Shown in pieces: positions 26,384 through 34,434 of a stretch of 42,985 nt of DNA. The notes beneath the pieces are model-generated. The model was not told the DNA's origin and made no database searches. It was given only the letters and a program-made list of their open reading frames with translations. How positions within the stretch are numbered: the first letter of the stretch is position 1; every line of letters begins with the position of its first letter. The position numbers were made by a program, and so were the translations under genes. The DNA is from an uncultured Prevotellaceae bacterium (GTDB lineage: Bacteria; Bacteroidota; Bacteroidia; Bacteroidales; Bacteroidaceae). Location of the stretch: positions 1 through 42,985 of the forward strand of contig CAMYZO010000022.1 of the NCBI GenBank assembly GCA_947303855.1. Reading direction: 5' to 3'.

Positions 26384-28057
26384 TTATTCAACGCGCATCA
26401 CATCACCACTGACAGGATTCTCATACCAGTTCTGCACGTTAGTGTTGGTAACGTCTTTGGCCCATTCGGCAAACTGCGGATAGGCCTTGGTGATGATGGT
26501 TGTCTCCGTGGGCCACTGCCACTTGCCGGGAATGACGATGCCGTGGGGGTCTTGTCCAAGGGTGGCAATATGTATGGCATAGTAGTCGCTCTCATAGATA
26601 CCCTGCTGGTCTTCAGCAGCCATGGCGCCGAGCACAAACGAGCAGGTCTGGAAGTTGAAGCCGGCGGGCTTGCTCACGGTGATGGTGACGGGCTTGGCCG
26701 AGGCACGGCCCGTATTAATCATCACACCGGGTTTCAGGCCCAGCACCTCATGCAGTTCCTTGTCGAAGACGGGAATGTAGTCTTTGTAGCTCTGTGCCGA
26801 CTTGTTCTCGAAGCCCAGCCACAGCTTGCGGGCACCGCCCACGGCCATGAGCTTCACGTCGAGCTTGGTGTTGTCCAGGGCATTCTCCTGCACCTCTATC
26901 ACGCAGTCGTTCATGTCGTAGTCGCCGTAGTCCTTGTCCTCCCAGGCATAGGTCCACACCTGAGCCGTCGACGGCTCAGGCTTCACACCGGCATCGGGAA
27001 CGCTGTTTTTAACGTGGTCGCCCGACATCAGGAACACCTTGTCGTTGTAGTCCCAGTTGCCGTCGCTCTCGCAGGCCAGGAAGAGGTGACCGTTAACCTT
27101 GAAGACCACCGTCCGTGTGGTGTCGCCGGCGGTGTTGTCGGTACCGTTTACTGCAAAGAACTCCACCTCATGCATATCGGTGAATTTATACCTCCAGGGC
27201 TTGGGCGACGGGTCGTCAAAGCTGTAGAATTTCAGATGGCTGACGGGCGTCAGATAGTATGGAGCCTCATAGGTATAGAAACTGTTGGGGTTGATGTCGT
27301 CGACCAGCAGGAATGTCTGCGGATCATAGTTGTTGGGATTGTACCGCAGCGATACACGGTAGCCGGCGTGTACGTCCTGGTTATTACGCGTGCCGGCGAT
27401 ATAGTTCAAAATGATGTGGGCACCGTTTTGCCACATGTTAGAATGCACCTTATGGCGACCAACCTTAGCCACCTGATCGCGGTTGTCCTTGCCTGAAGGC
27501 AGGAAAGCCTGCACCTCAGCCTGCAGTCCGGGCAGGTCGAGTATTCTATTATCCATCGGCCAGGAGCCGGTAATTTTGGTGGCCTCATCGGCCAGTGCAG
27601 CACGTGTAGCGGCTACCGTCTCATCAACGTCATCCTCGTCAACAAACGACACGGTGGTGTCAGAGCCGGGCCTGAAGGGGCGGGCCACACAGTGGTTGTC
27701 GGCAGTGAGGCAGGCCGCATAGAGCACCTTGCACGACAGCGGTGCCGTGAATTCTACGGAGCCAGTACCGCCGTTGGTCAGCGGCAGGCGGGCCAGCCGG
27801 TAGGTAACGCCCTCATAGGGGTTGCCGTTGAGCACCATCACCTCCCTGATGTTGTCAAGGTCGGCATCGGCCGTTATCTTCACACTATAGTTCTTGGTAA
27901 GAATCCAGTCGTGCCGGGCGTCAATTTTTACACCAAGATTCTTTTCTGCATAAGCCACGCGCTCTGCATCGGTCACCTCATACTGCTTGAAGAAGTCCTT
28001 ATGGGAGCACCCTGCCAGCAACAGTCCCAAGCTCAGTACAATAGCATTTCTTTTCAT
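26384..28057 (-). CDS. LruC-domain lipoprotein (DUF4842)
   Basis: A 557-aa lipoprotein with the lipobox LLLAGC (Cys17). The LruC/DUF4842 hallmarks are DYGDYDMNDCVIEV in the middle of the mature protein, an earlier parallel SDGNWDYNDKVF, and the C-terminal PGKWQWPTETTIITKAYPQF followed by AEW. The Asp/Asn-rich loops suggest calcium binding. LruC proteins are common on Bacteroidales surfaces, but their function is poorly known. It is the first gene of the three-gene operon, with its own promoter at 28123. The expected surface location is inferred from the lipobox. Confidence 0.88.
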   Translation of the reverse strand: MKRNAIVLSLGLLLAGCSHKDFFKQYEVTDAERVAYAEKNLGVKIDARHDWILTKNYSVKITADADLDNIREVMVLNGNPYEGVTYRLARLPLTNGGTGSVEFTAPLSCKVLYAACLTADNHCVARPFRPGSDTTVSFVDEDDVDETVAATRAALADEATKITGSWPMDNRILDLPGLQAEVQAFLPSGKDNRDQVAKVGRHKVHSNMWQNGAHIILNYIAGTRNNQDVHAGYRVSLRYNPNNYDPQTFLLVDDINPNSFYTYEAPYYLTPVSHLKFYSFDDPSPKPWRYKFTDMHEVEFFAVNGTDNTAGDTTRTVVFKVNGHLFLACESDGNWDYNDKVFLMSGDHVKNSVPDAGVKPEPSTAQVWTYAWEDKDYGDYDMNDCVIEVQENALDNTKLDVKLMAVGGARKLWLGFENKSAQSYKDYIPVFDKELHEVLGLKPGVMINTGRASAKPVTITVSKPAGFNFQTCSFVLGAMAAEDQQGIYESDYYAIHIATLGQDPHGIVIPGKWQWPTETTIITKAYPQFAEWAKDVTNTNVQNWYENPVSGDVMRVE

Positions 28058-28122
28058 CGTTCTTTACCCTTAATTTCTTTATGTTTTATTTCCGTTTACA
28101 ACAATAACTAGATTTTCGGGTG

Positions 28123-28153
28123 CAAAATTACGAAAAAAAGCCGGAAGCGCAAT
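28123..28153 (-). promoter_or_regulatory. Promoter of the LruC operon
   Basis: On the minus strand, TAATTTTG (28123-28130) is the -7 box and ATTG (28150-28153) an acceptable -33 box after 19 bases. It overlaps the terminator of the upstream GH28 gene. Confidence 0.55.
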
Positions 28154-28162
28154 GCTTCCAGC
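28133..28162 (-). terminator. Intrinsic terminator of the GH28 gene
   Basis: On the minus strand, a 9-bp stem (28154-28162 with 28140-28148, one G-T pair) with loop ATTGC is followed by seven Ts (28139-28133). Confidence 0.75.
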
Positions 28163-28206
28163 CTCGTTTTTCTTTGTTTTCCTCAATTTTAACCTCCATC
28201 GGTTTA

Positions 28207-29622
28207 CTATCTGTCGGTATCCACCCGTACGATGTCGGGACGGGCATCGGTCTCATTTGTCAGCACCTGGATATTCTGGAACTGGATGTTGCGGGCATGG
28301 CGCACGTAAAAACCCTTGGCCGGCAGGTTGCCCCACATGGTGGCCTCGGGATATTCCCGCTCCTTCTCGTCCTTCAGTTTCTCGTCAATGGCTGGCAGGT
28401 CGGCAGGTTTGACGCCACCCTGATGGTGCAGCGTGATGTTCGAGACGGTGATGTTCTCCACAGGATGGCCAGGCAGGCCGGTGATGCTGCAGCCCATGGC
28501 GCCGGCATGGCGAATCTGGAAGTTGTCGAGGCGCACGCCGCTGATGGTTCCCACGTGGTCGATGGGAATAAGTTCTGTGATGGTGTCGTCGTTGCCCTTG
28601 CCACTCAATCCTTTTGCCGCTTCCCTCAGCTGATAGCCGCGACCGCGGTTGCCCAGGCGGATGAAGATGGGCGACTCGGTGCCCTCGACGGTGAAGTCTG
28701 AGACGCTGACATTCTCCATCACGCCGCCATCCACAATCTCCAGCGACAGGGCCGACGTCCCTATCTTCGACGGTGCGCCGAAGAACTGGCTCGACTGGTC
28801 GCTGCTGGGTTTGACCACAATGCCGCTGATGCTGATGTTGTGGAAGCCGCCGTTGGTCTCGGTACCCAGTTTGACTGCGTTGCAGTGGCTGCTGACGACA
28901 CAGTTGCTGATGCGGATGTTTTCGCAGAGCCTAGGCGATGTTGACTTCAGCGTGATGCCGTCATCATCGCTGTCGGCCATCATATTGGTGACAATCACCT
29001 CATGGCAGCCGTCAAGGTCGAGGGCGTCGTTGTTGTAGTTATTGCGGTTGAACACCCTGATGCCGTCAATCGTCAGACGGTCGCAGGCCAGGTAGTGCTG
29101 CATCCAGCAGCCGCTGTTCTTCAAGGTCACATCCCTGACGGTGACATCCTCGCCACGGATGATGCGTAACAGGTGGGGGCGGGTGATGCCTTCATCGTTC
29201 CACGACAGCTTCTTGAAGGCCCGTCCGCGACCGTCGATGGTGCCATGACCGCTGATGCTCACATGCTGCACCTTGTCGGCATAGAGCAGCTGGATGGTGG
29301 GTGTCTGTGTGCGCAACGATACATAGTCAGACTTCATGGGCCTATAGTCCTTCAGGCTGGTGCTGCCATAGAGTGTCGCTCCCGTCTCTAAGAACAGGTT
29401 GACATAGCTGCGCAGTTCAACAGTACCAATCTTATAGCTGCCCGCAGGCACCACCACCCGTCCGCCGCCTGCCTGCCAGCAGTCGTCGATGGCCTGTTGC
29501 AGGGCAGCCGTACTCAGCTGGGTGGTATCGTTCAAAGCACCATAGTCAACAATGTTAAAATCTCTGGCACTGGCAGCCACTGTCTGGCATGCGAGCAATG
29601 CGATAACGACGGTTTTCTTCAT
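28207..29622 (-). CDS. Glycoside hydrolase family 28 (polygalacturonase-like)
   Basis: A 471-aa exported beta-helix enzyme of the GH28 type, which cleaves galacturonic-acid linkages in pectin. The signal peptide ends near VAASAR. The catalytic motifs are recognisable but modified: NNDALD (N198, D199), SDDDG (218-222), SSHCNAVKLGTE (244-255) in place of the classical GHG and RIK. Such changes are common in GH28 enzymes acting on rhamnogalacturonan or at chain ends, so the exact substrate is open. No susCD pair or regulator flanks it, so it is not part of a visible polysaccharide utilisation locus. It is divergent from leuS and has its own terminator. Confidence 0.9.
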   Translation of the reverse strand: MKKTVVIALLACQTVAASARDFNIVDYGALNDTTQLSTAALQQAIDDCWQAGGGRVVVPAGSYKIGTVELRSYVNLFLETGATLYGSTSLKDYRPMKSDYVSLRTQTPTIQLLYADKVQHVSISGHGTIDGRGRAFKKLSWNDEGITRPHLLRIIRGEDVTVRDVTLKNSGCWMQHYLACDRLTIDGIRVFNRNNYNNDALDLDGCHEVIVTNMMADSDDDGITLKSTSPRLCENIRISNCVVSSHCNAVKLGTETNGGFHNISISGIVVKPSSDQSSQFFGAPSKIGTSALSLEIVDGGVMENVSVSDFTVEGTESPIFIRLGNRGRGYQLREAAKGLSGKGNDDTITELIPIDHVGTISGVRLDNFQIRHAGAMGCSITGLPGHPVENITVSNITLHHQGGVKPADLPAIDEKLKDEKEREYPEATMWGNLPAKGFYVRHARNIQFQNIQVLTNETDARPDIVRVDTDR

Positions 29623-29657
29623 GACAGTTACAATTCTTGTTTTTCAATCACAGATGG

Positions 29658-29665
29658 CAAAGTTA
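29658..29665 (-). promoter_or_regulatory. -7 box for the GH28 gene
   Basis: TAACTTTG on the minus strand fits TAnnTTTG. The -33 position reads TTTT, so only the -7 box is convincing. Confidence 0.5.
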
Positions 29666-29739
29666 CACAAATAATTGATAATTAAAAAGAAAAACAGAGA
29701 AAAACATCGGTTTGGCAACATTATTACAGAAAAAATCAT

Positions 29740-29747
29740 TAACTTTG
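29740..29747 (+). promoter_or_regulatory. -7 box for leuS
   Basis: TAACTTTG, 34 bases before the leuS ATG. A TTTG at 29711-29714 is 25 bases upstream, too far for a good -33 box. Confidence 0.5.
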
Positions 29748-29781
29748 CAGCCTAAATTGACAACAACAAAACGACATAACA

Positions 29782-32619
29782 ATGGAATACAACTTCAGAG
29801 AGATTGAAAAGAAATGGCAGAAGCGGTGGGTTGACAACGGCACCTACCGCGTGGTAGAGGACAAGAACAAGAAGAAATTCTACGTGCTGAACATGTTCCC
29901 TTATCCCAGCGGAGCCGGTCTGCACGTGGGTCATCCCTTAGGCTACATTGCCAGTGATATCTACGCCCGCTACAAGCGCCAGCAGGGCTATAACGTGCTG
30001 AACCCCATGGGCTACGATGCCTACGGGCTGCCTGCTGAGCAGTATGCCATACAGACAGGACAGCACCCTGAGAAGACCACCTTTGAGAATATTGACCGCT
30101 ACCGCTCACAGTTAGACAAGATAGGATTCTCGTTCGACTGGGAGCGCGAGGTGCGCACCTGCGACCCCATCTACTACAAATGGACGCAGTGGGCCTTCCA
30201 GCGCATGTTCAAGAGTTACTACTCTACCTCGTCGCACAAGGCACAGCCCACCATCAAGCTCATTGAGCACTTCGAGCTGATGGGTACCGAGAACTGCAAC
30301 GCCCTTGGTACTGAGGAGCTGCATTTCACGGCCTCCGACTGGCACAACTTCTCGGAGAAGAAGAAGCAGGAGGTGCTGATGAACTACCGCATAGCCTACC
30401 TGGCCGACACGATGGTGAACTGGTGCCCGAAGCTCGGCACGGTGCTGGCCAACGACGAGGTGGTGGATGGCGTCTCAGTTCGTGGCGGCTATCCTGTGGT
30501 GCAGAAGAAGATGCGCCAGTGGTGCCTGCGTGTATCGGCTTACGCTCAGCGTCTGCTCGACGGTCTGGAGGAGATTGACTGGACGGACTCGCTGAAGGAG
30601 ACCCAACGCAACTGGATTGGCAGAAGTGAGGGTACAGAAGTCTATTTCAAAGTAGCTAATGACCCCTCCCGCTCGGGAGGGGACGGGGTGGGTTTCACCA
30701 TCTTCACCACCCGCGCCGATACCATGTTCGGCGTCACCTTCATGGTGCTGGCACCGGAATCAGACCTTGTGGCCAAGCTGACCACTCCTGAACAGAAGGA
30801 GGAGGTAGAAAAGTACCTCGACTACGTGAAGAAGCGCACGGAGCGCGACCGTCAGATGGACCACAAGGTGACGGGCGTGTTCTCAGGCTCGTATGCCATC
30901 AACCCGTTTACCGACGAGAAGATACCCATCTGGATTGCCGAATACGTGCTGGCTGGCTATGGCACCGGTGCCATCATGGCCGTGCCTGCCCACGACAGCC
31001 GCGACTATGCCTTTGCCAAGCACTTCAATCTGCCCATCATCCCGCTCATTGAAGGTGCCGACGTCAGTGAGGAGAGCTACGATGCCAAGGAGGGTATCAT
31101 GTGCAACTCTGCCTCCGACAAGTTCTCGCTCAACGGCCTCACTGTCAAGGAGGCCATTGCCGCCACGAAGAAGTTTGTCACGGAGCAGGGCCTGGGACGC
31201 GTGAAGGTGAATTACCGTCTGCGCGATGCCATCTTCTCGCGCCAGCGCTACTGGGGCGAGCCATTCCCCGTTTACTACAAGGAGAACATGCCCTATATGA
31301 TTCCAAAGGAGTGCCTGCCCTTGGAGCTGCCCGAGATTGACGAATACAAGCCTACGGAGACGGGCGAGCCGCCTCTGGGCCGCGCCAAGATGTGGGCTTG
31401 GGACACGAAGACCAATAAAGTGGTATCGAAGGACGAGATCGACAACAAGACCGTCTTCCCCCTGGAACTGAACACGATGCCTGGCTTTGCCGGTTCCAGC
31501 GCCTACTACCTGCGCTATATGGACCCGAAGAACGAGAAGGCCCTCGTGGACAAGGATATCGACGAATACTGGCGCAATGTCGACCTCTACGTCGGTGGTA
31601 CGGAGCACGCCACAGGCCACCTTATCTACTCACGCTTCTGGAACAAGTTCCTCTACGACTCCGGCTACTCATGCGAGGATGAGCCGTTCAAGAAGCTGGT
31701 GAACCAGGGTATGATTCAGGGCCGCTCCAACTTCGTGTATCGCGTTGAGAACGAAGGTCAGGACAAGGGTAAGTTTGTCAGCTTCGGCCTGAAGGATCAG
31801 TACACCACCACACCTATCCACGTCGACGTGAACATCGTTTCTGCCGACGTGCTCGACCTGGAGGCTTTCCGTGCCTGGCGCCCTGAATACCAAAACGCAG
31901 AGTTTATCTTGGAGAACGGCCAGTACAAGTGCGGCTGGGCCATCGAAAAGATGTCGAAGTCGATGTTCAATGTGGTGAACCCCGACATGATTGTCGAGAA
32001 GTACGGTGCCGACACGCTGCGCCTCTATGAGATGTTCCTCGGTCCTGTGGAGCAGTCGAAGCCCTGGGACACCAACGGTATCGACGGCTGCCACCGCTTC
32101 CTGCGCAAGTTCTGGAACCTCTATCAGAACGGCTTTGAGGGCGAGGCCACACCTGAGAACCTGAAGTCGGTACACAAACTCATCAAGAAGGTGACGCAGG
32201 ACATAGAGACCTTCTCGTATAACACCTCCATCTCGGCCTTCATGATTTGCGTCAACGAACTGTCGCAGCAGAAGTGCCGCAACAAGGAGATGCTCAAGAC
32301 CATCGTGGTGCTTATAGCGCCATTCGCACCGCATATTGCCGAAGAGCTGTGGGAGACACTGGGCGGCGAAGGCTCGGTGTGCGACGCACAATGGCCGAAG
32401 TGGGACGAGCAGTACTTGGTGGAGAGCCAGCAGAAGCTGGGCGTGGCCTTCAACGGCAAGGCCCGCTTCGAGATGCAGTTCCCTGCCGACGCCACCAACG
32501 ACGTCATCCAGGAGGCTGTGCTCAGCGACGAGCGTGCCCAGAAGTATCTCGAAGGTTTCCAGGTGAAGAAGGTCATCATCGTGCCAAAGCGCATGGTAAA
32601 CATCGTACTTGGAAAATAG
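29782..32619 (+). CDS. leuS: Leucyl-tRNA synthetase
   Basis: A 945-aa class I synthetase that charges tRNA-Leu. The HIGH-type motif is HVGHPLGY within [12 protein letters not shown], and the second signature is KMSKS (KMSKSMFN). The CP1 editing domain has the threonine-rich [13 protein letters not shown] and the [13 protein letters not shown] segment with the editing aspartate. Just before the threonine-rich motif is [12 protein letters not shown], encoded by a C/G-rich palindrome (30663-30692); most relatives I recall have only a short hairpin turn there. The frame is kept and all catalytic motifs are intact. The stop codon lies in an A/T-rich heptamer array that runs to the next gene. Confidence 0.97.
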   Translation: MEYNFREIEKKWQKRWVDNGTYRVVEDKNKKKFYVLNMFPYPSGAGLHVGHPLGYIASDIYARYKRQQGYNVLNPMGYDAYGLPAEQYAIQTGQHPEKTTFENIDRYRSQLDKIGFSFDWEREVRTCDPIYYKWTQWAFQRMFKSYYSTSSHKAQPTIKLIEHFELMGTENCNALGTEELHFTASDWHNFSEKKKQEVLMNYRIAYLADTMVNWCPKLGTVLANDEVVDGVSVRGGYPVVQKKMRQWCLRVSAYAQRLLDGLEEIDWTDSLKETQRNWIGRSEGTEVYFKVANDPSRSGGDGVGFTIFTTRADTMFGVTFMVLAPESDLVAKLTTPEQKEEVEKYLDYVKKRTERDRQMDHKVTGVFSGSYAINPFTDEKIPIWIAEYVLAGYGTGAIMAVPAHDSRDYAFAKHFNLPIIPLIEGADVSEESYDAKEGIMCNSASDKFSLNGLTVKEAIAATKKFVTEQGLGRVKVNYRLRDAIFSRQRYWGEPFPVYYKENMPYMIPKECLPLELPEIDEYKPTETGEPPLGRAKMWAWDTKTNKVVSKDEIDNKTVFPLELNTMPGFAGSSAYYLRYMDPKNEKALVDKDIDEYWRNVDLYVGGTEHATGHLIYSRFWNKFLYDSGYSCEDEPFKKLVNQGMIQGRSNFVYRVENEGQDKGKFVSFGLKDQYTTTPIHVDVNIVSADVLDLEAFRAWRPEYQNAEFILENGQYKCGWAIEKMSKSMFNVVNPDMIVEKYGADTLRLYEMFLGPVEQSKPWDTNGIDGCHRFLRKFWNLYQNGFEGEATPENLKSVHKLIKKVTQDIETFSYNTSISAFMICVNELSQQKCRNKEMLKTIVVLIAPFAPHIAEELWETLGGEGSVCDAQWPKWDEQYLVESQQKLGVAFNGKARFEMQFPADATNDVIQEAVLSDERAQKYLEGFQVKKVIIVPKRMVNIVLGK
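30663..30692. repeat. C/G-rich palindrome copy inside leuS
   Basis: CCCCTCCC (30663-30670) pairs with GGGAGGGG (30675-30682) over a GCTC loop, followed by ACGGGGTGGG. This is the clearest copy of the dispersed family and is translated in frame. Confidence 0.85.
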
Positions 32620-32645
32620 TAAATCGAAAATAGTAAATCGTAAAT
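32618..32645 (+). repeat. Heptamer array after leuS
   Basis: Four tandem heptamers, AGTAAAT, CGAAAAT, AGTAAAT and CGTAAAT, begin within the leuS stop codon (TAG, 32617-32619) and end six bases before a GTG start. The word CGTAAAT is the same as in the array at 5962-5990. Confidence 0.8.
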
Positions 32646-32651
32646 AAAAAG

Positions 32652-33611
32652 GTGACAATAGACCACAAGATGATACTAAAGGAGATTGGGGATTATGTAG
32701 GCATAACCCTCGGCCTCCTTTTGTTTACATTCGGCTTCACCTTCTTCCTCATGCCCTACGAGATTGTGACAGGAGGTGTAGCAGGCATAGGAGCCATCAT
32801 CTTTTATACTACCCACTTCCCCATCAGCTACACCTATTTTCTGATTAACGGTGTGCTGCTGGGCATCGGACTCAGAATCCTGGGCTGGAAATTCCTCACG
32901 AAGACCATCTATGCCATCCTTATGCTGACCTTCCTGTTAGGTCTGGCACAGGAGCTGGTCCCCAAGGATGAGGCCGGCAACTTTATCAAAATCCTGGGTG
33001 AGGGACAGGACTTCATGTCGCTGGTCATTGGCTGTATGATGACAGGCACAGCCCTGGCCATCGTCTTCCTGAACAACGGCTCTACGGGCGGCACCGACAT
33101 CATTGCTGCCTCTGTCAACAAGTTCCGCAACATCTCGTTAGGCACGGTACTGATGTTTGTCGACTTCATCATCATCGGCTCGTGTCTGTTCATCCCCCAG
33201 TTTGGCGACACCCTGGAACGTATCCATAAGATAGTGTTCGGCTTCTGCACCATGGTCATTGAGAACTTCATGCTCGACACCGTCATGAACCGCAGCCGGC
33301 AGTCGGTGCAGTTCTTCATCTTCAGCAACAAGTGGCAGGAGATAGCCAACGCCTTAGGAACGAAGCTCGACCATGGCGTCACCATCCTCGACGGTCACGG
33401 CTGGTACACCGGAAAGGAGCGTAAGGTCATCTGTCTGCTGGCACGCAAGAGCGAGTCAACCTACATCTTCCGCCTCATCAAGATGATCGACCCTAACGCC
33501 TTCGTCTCGCAGAGTGCCGTCATCGGTGTCTATGGCGAGGGCTTCGATGAAATGAAAGTGAAGGTGAAACCCACCCCCATCCCCTCCCGAACGGAAGGGG
33601 AGAATAAATAG
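32652..33611 (+). CDS. YitT/DUF2179-family membrane protein
   Basis: A 319-aa inner-membrane protein. About five transmembrane helices fill the first 200 residues ([20 protein letters not shown], then [12 protein letters not shown], a family motif), and a cytoplasmic DUF2179 domain follows ([28 protein letters not shown]). Function is not established for the family; transport has been suggested. The GTG at 32652 is used, with the ATG at 32670 as the alternative. The last 12 residues, [12 protein letters not shown] and onward, are encoded by a C/G-rich repeat and look like an acquired tail. It follows leuS by 32 bases and precedes rdgB by 20. Confidence 0.88.
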   Translation: MTIDHKMILKEIGDYVGITLGLLLFTFGFTFFLMPYEIVTGGVAGIGAIIFYTTHFPISYTYFLINGVLLGIGLRILGWKFLTKTIYAILMLTFLLGLAQELVPKDEAGNFIKILGEGQDFMSLVIGCMMTGTALAIVFLNNGSTGGTDIIAASVNKFRNISLGTVLMFVDFIIIGSCLFIPQFGDTLERIHKIVFGFCTMVIENFMLDTVMNRSRQSVQFFIFSNKWQEIANALGTKLDHGVTILDGHGWYTGKERKVICLLARKSESTYIFRLIKMIDPNAFVSQSAVIGVYGEGFDEMKVKVKPTPIPSRTEGENK

Positions 33612-33698
33612 TAAAAACTATAAAAACAGATATGAATAATAAACAAAACATAATAGTAAATAATCTCCCCTCCTGTACGGGAGGGGAAGGGGGTGGGT
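33569..33698. repeat. Inverted pair of C/G-rich repeats spanning yitT end and rdgB start
   Basis: The segments 33569-33589 and 33678-33698 are inverted complements at 20 of 21 positions (the only mismatch is at 33579). Each arm also begins or ends its own small hairpin (CCCCTCCCG...CGGAAGGGG at 33581-33600; CTCCCCTCC...GGGAGGGG at 33665-33686). Paired in the transcript, they would place the yitT stop (33609-33611) and the rdgB ATG (33632) in one loop of 88 bases. Confidence 0.85.
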
Positions 33699-34297
33699 AC
33701 ATCGTATTCGCAACCAACAACGCGCACAAACTGAGTGAAATCCGCCAGATTCTTGGCAACAGCATCGAGGTGCTGTCGCTCAAGGATATTGGCTGTGACG
33801 TAGATATCCCTGAGACGGGAAGTACCCTCGAAGAGAACGCCCTGCAGAAGGCACAGTATGTCTTCGACCACTACCATCTCGACGTCTTTGCCGACGACAC
33901 CGGCTTAGAGGTAGAAGCCCTGAACGGGGCTCCCGGCGTCTATAGTGCCCGCTATGCCGGCGATGGTCATGACTCGGAAGCCAACATGGCCAAGCTGCTG
34001 AAGGAATTAGAAGGTAAGGACAACCGGAGGGCACGCTTCCGCACCGTCATCGCGCTGATTCAGAAGGTGGGCGGACTCAGTTGCGTACAACGCATCAAGC
34101 TGTTCGACGGCATCGTCAACGGCCAGATTATCCGCGAACGTAGAGGAGGCGAGGGCTTTGGCTACGACCCCATCTTCCTGCCCGACGGCTATGACCAGAC
34201 GTTTGCCGAACTGGGTATGGAAGTCAAGAACGAGATAAGCCACCGGGCCAGGGCAACGGCGAAATTTGCGGACTTCGTCCTAAAGAATAATGAATAA
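33632..34297 (+). CDS. rdgB: XTP/dITP pyrophosphatase (Ham1/RdgB family) with N-terminal extension
   Basis: A 221-aa Ham1-family enzyme that hydrolyses dITP, XTP and other non-standard purine nucleotides before they enter DNA or RNA. Core motifs: [12 protein letters not shown], then [24 protein letters not shown], and [10 protein letters not shown]. Relatives begin almost at the FATNN motif; here 22 residues precede the YIVFATNN stretch and no later ATG, GTG or TTG in frame could restore the normal start. Most of that extension ([11 protein letters not shown]) is encoded by a C/G-rich palindrome. The stop codon lies in a heptamer array. Enzyme function is expected unless the extension interferes with folding. 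Confidence 0.93.
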   Translation: MNNKQNIIVNNLPSCTGGEGGGYIVFATNNAHKLSEIRQILGNSIEVLSLKDIGCDVDIPETGSTLEENALQKAQYVFDHYHLDVFADDTGLEVEALNGAPGVYSARYAGDGHDSEANMAKLLKELEGKDNRRARFRTVIALIQKVGGLSCVQRIKLFDGIVNGQIIRERRGGEGFGYDPIFLPDGYDQTFAELGMEVKNEISHRARATAKFADFVLKNNE

Positions 34298-34434
34298 TGA
34301 ATAATGAATAAAGAACAAAGAACTGAAAGAATGGAGTGTCATATACGATATAAAACGGTTATAAAAGAGATGGCGCATACACGTCATCAGAGTTTGGTTG
34401 CTTTATTCTTTATTCTTTGTTCATTATTCTTTAG
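34281..34434. repeat. Inverted pair of heptamer arrays around the porZ start
   Basis: The first array (34281-34322) has six tandem heptamers built from the words GAATAAT, GAATAAA and GAACAAA (read in that phase) and covers the rdgB stop codon (34295-34297). The second (34402-34433) is the reverse complement of the same three words. CTAAAGAATAATGAA (34280-34294) has its exact complement at the end of the second array. The second array encodes the signal-peptide core LFFILCSLFF of PorZ. Confidence 0.85.
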
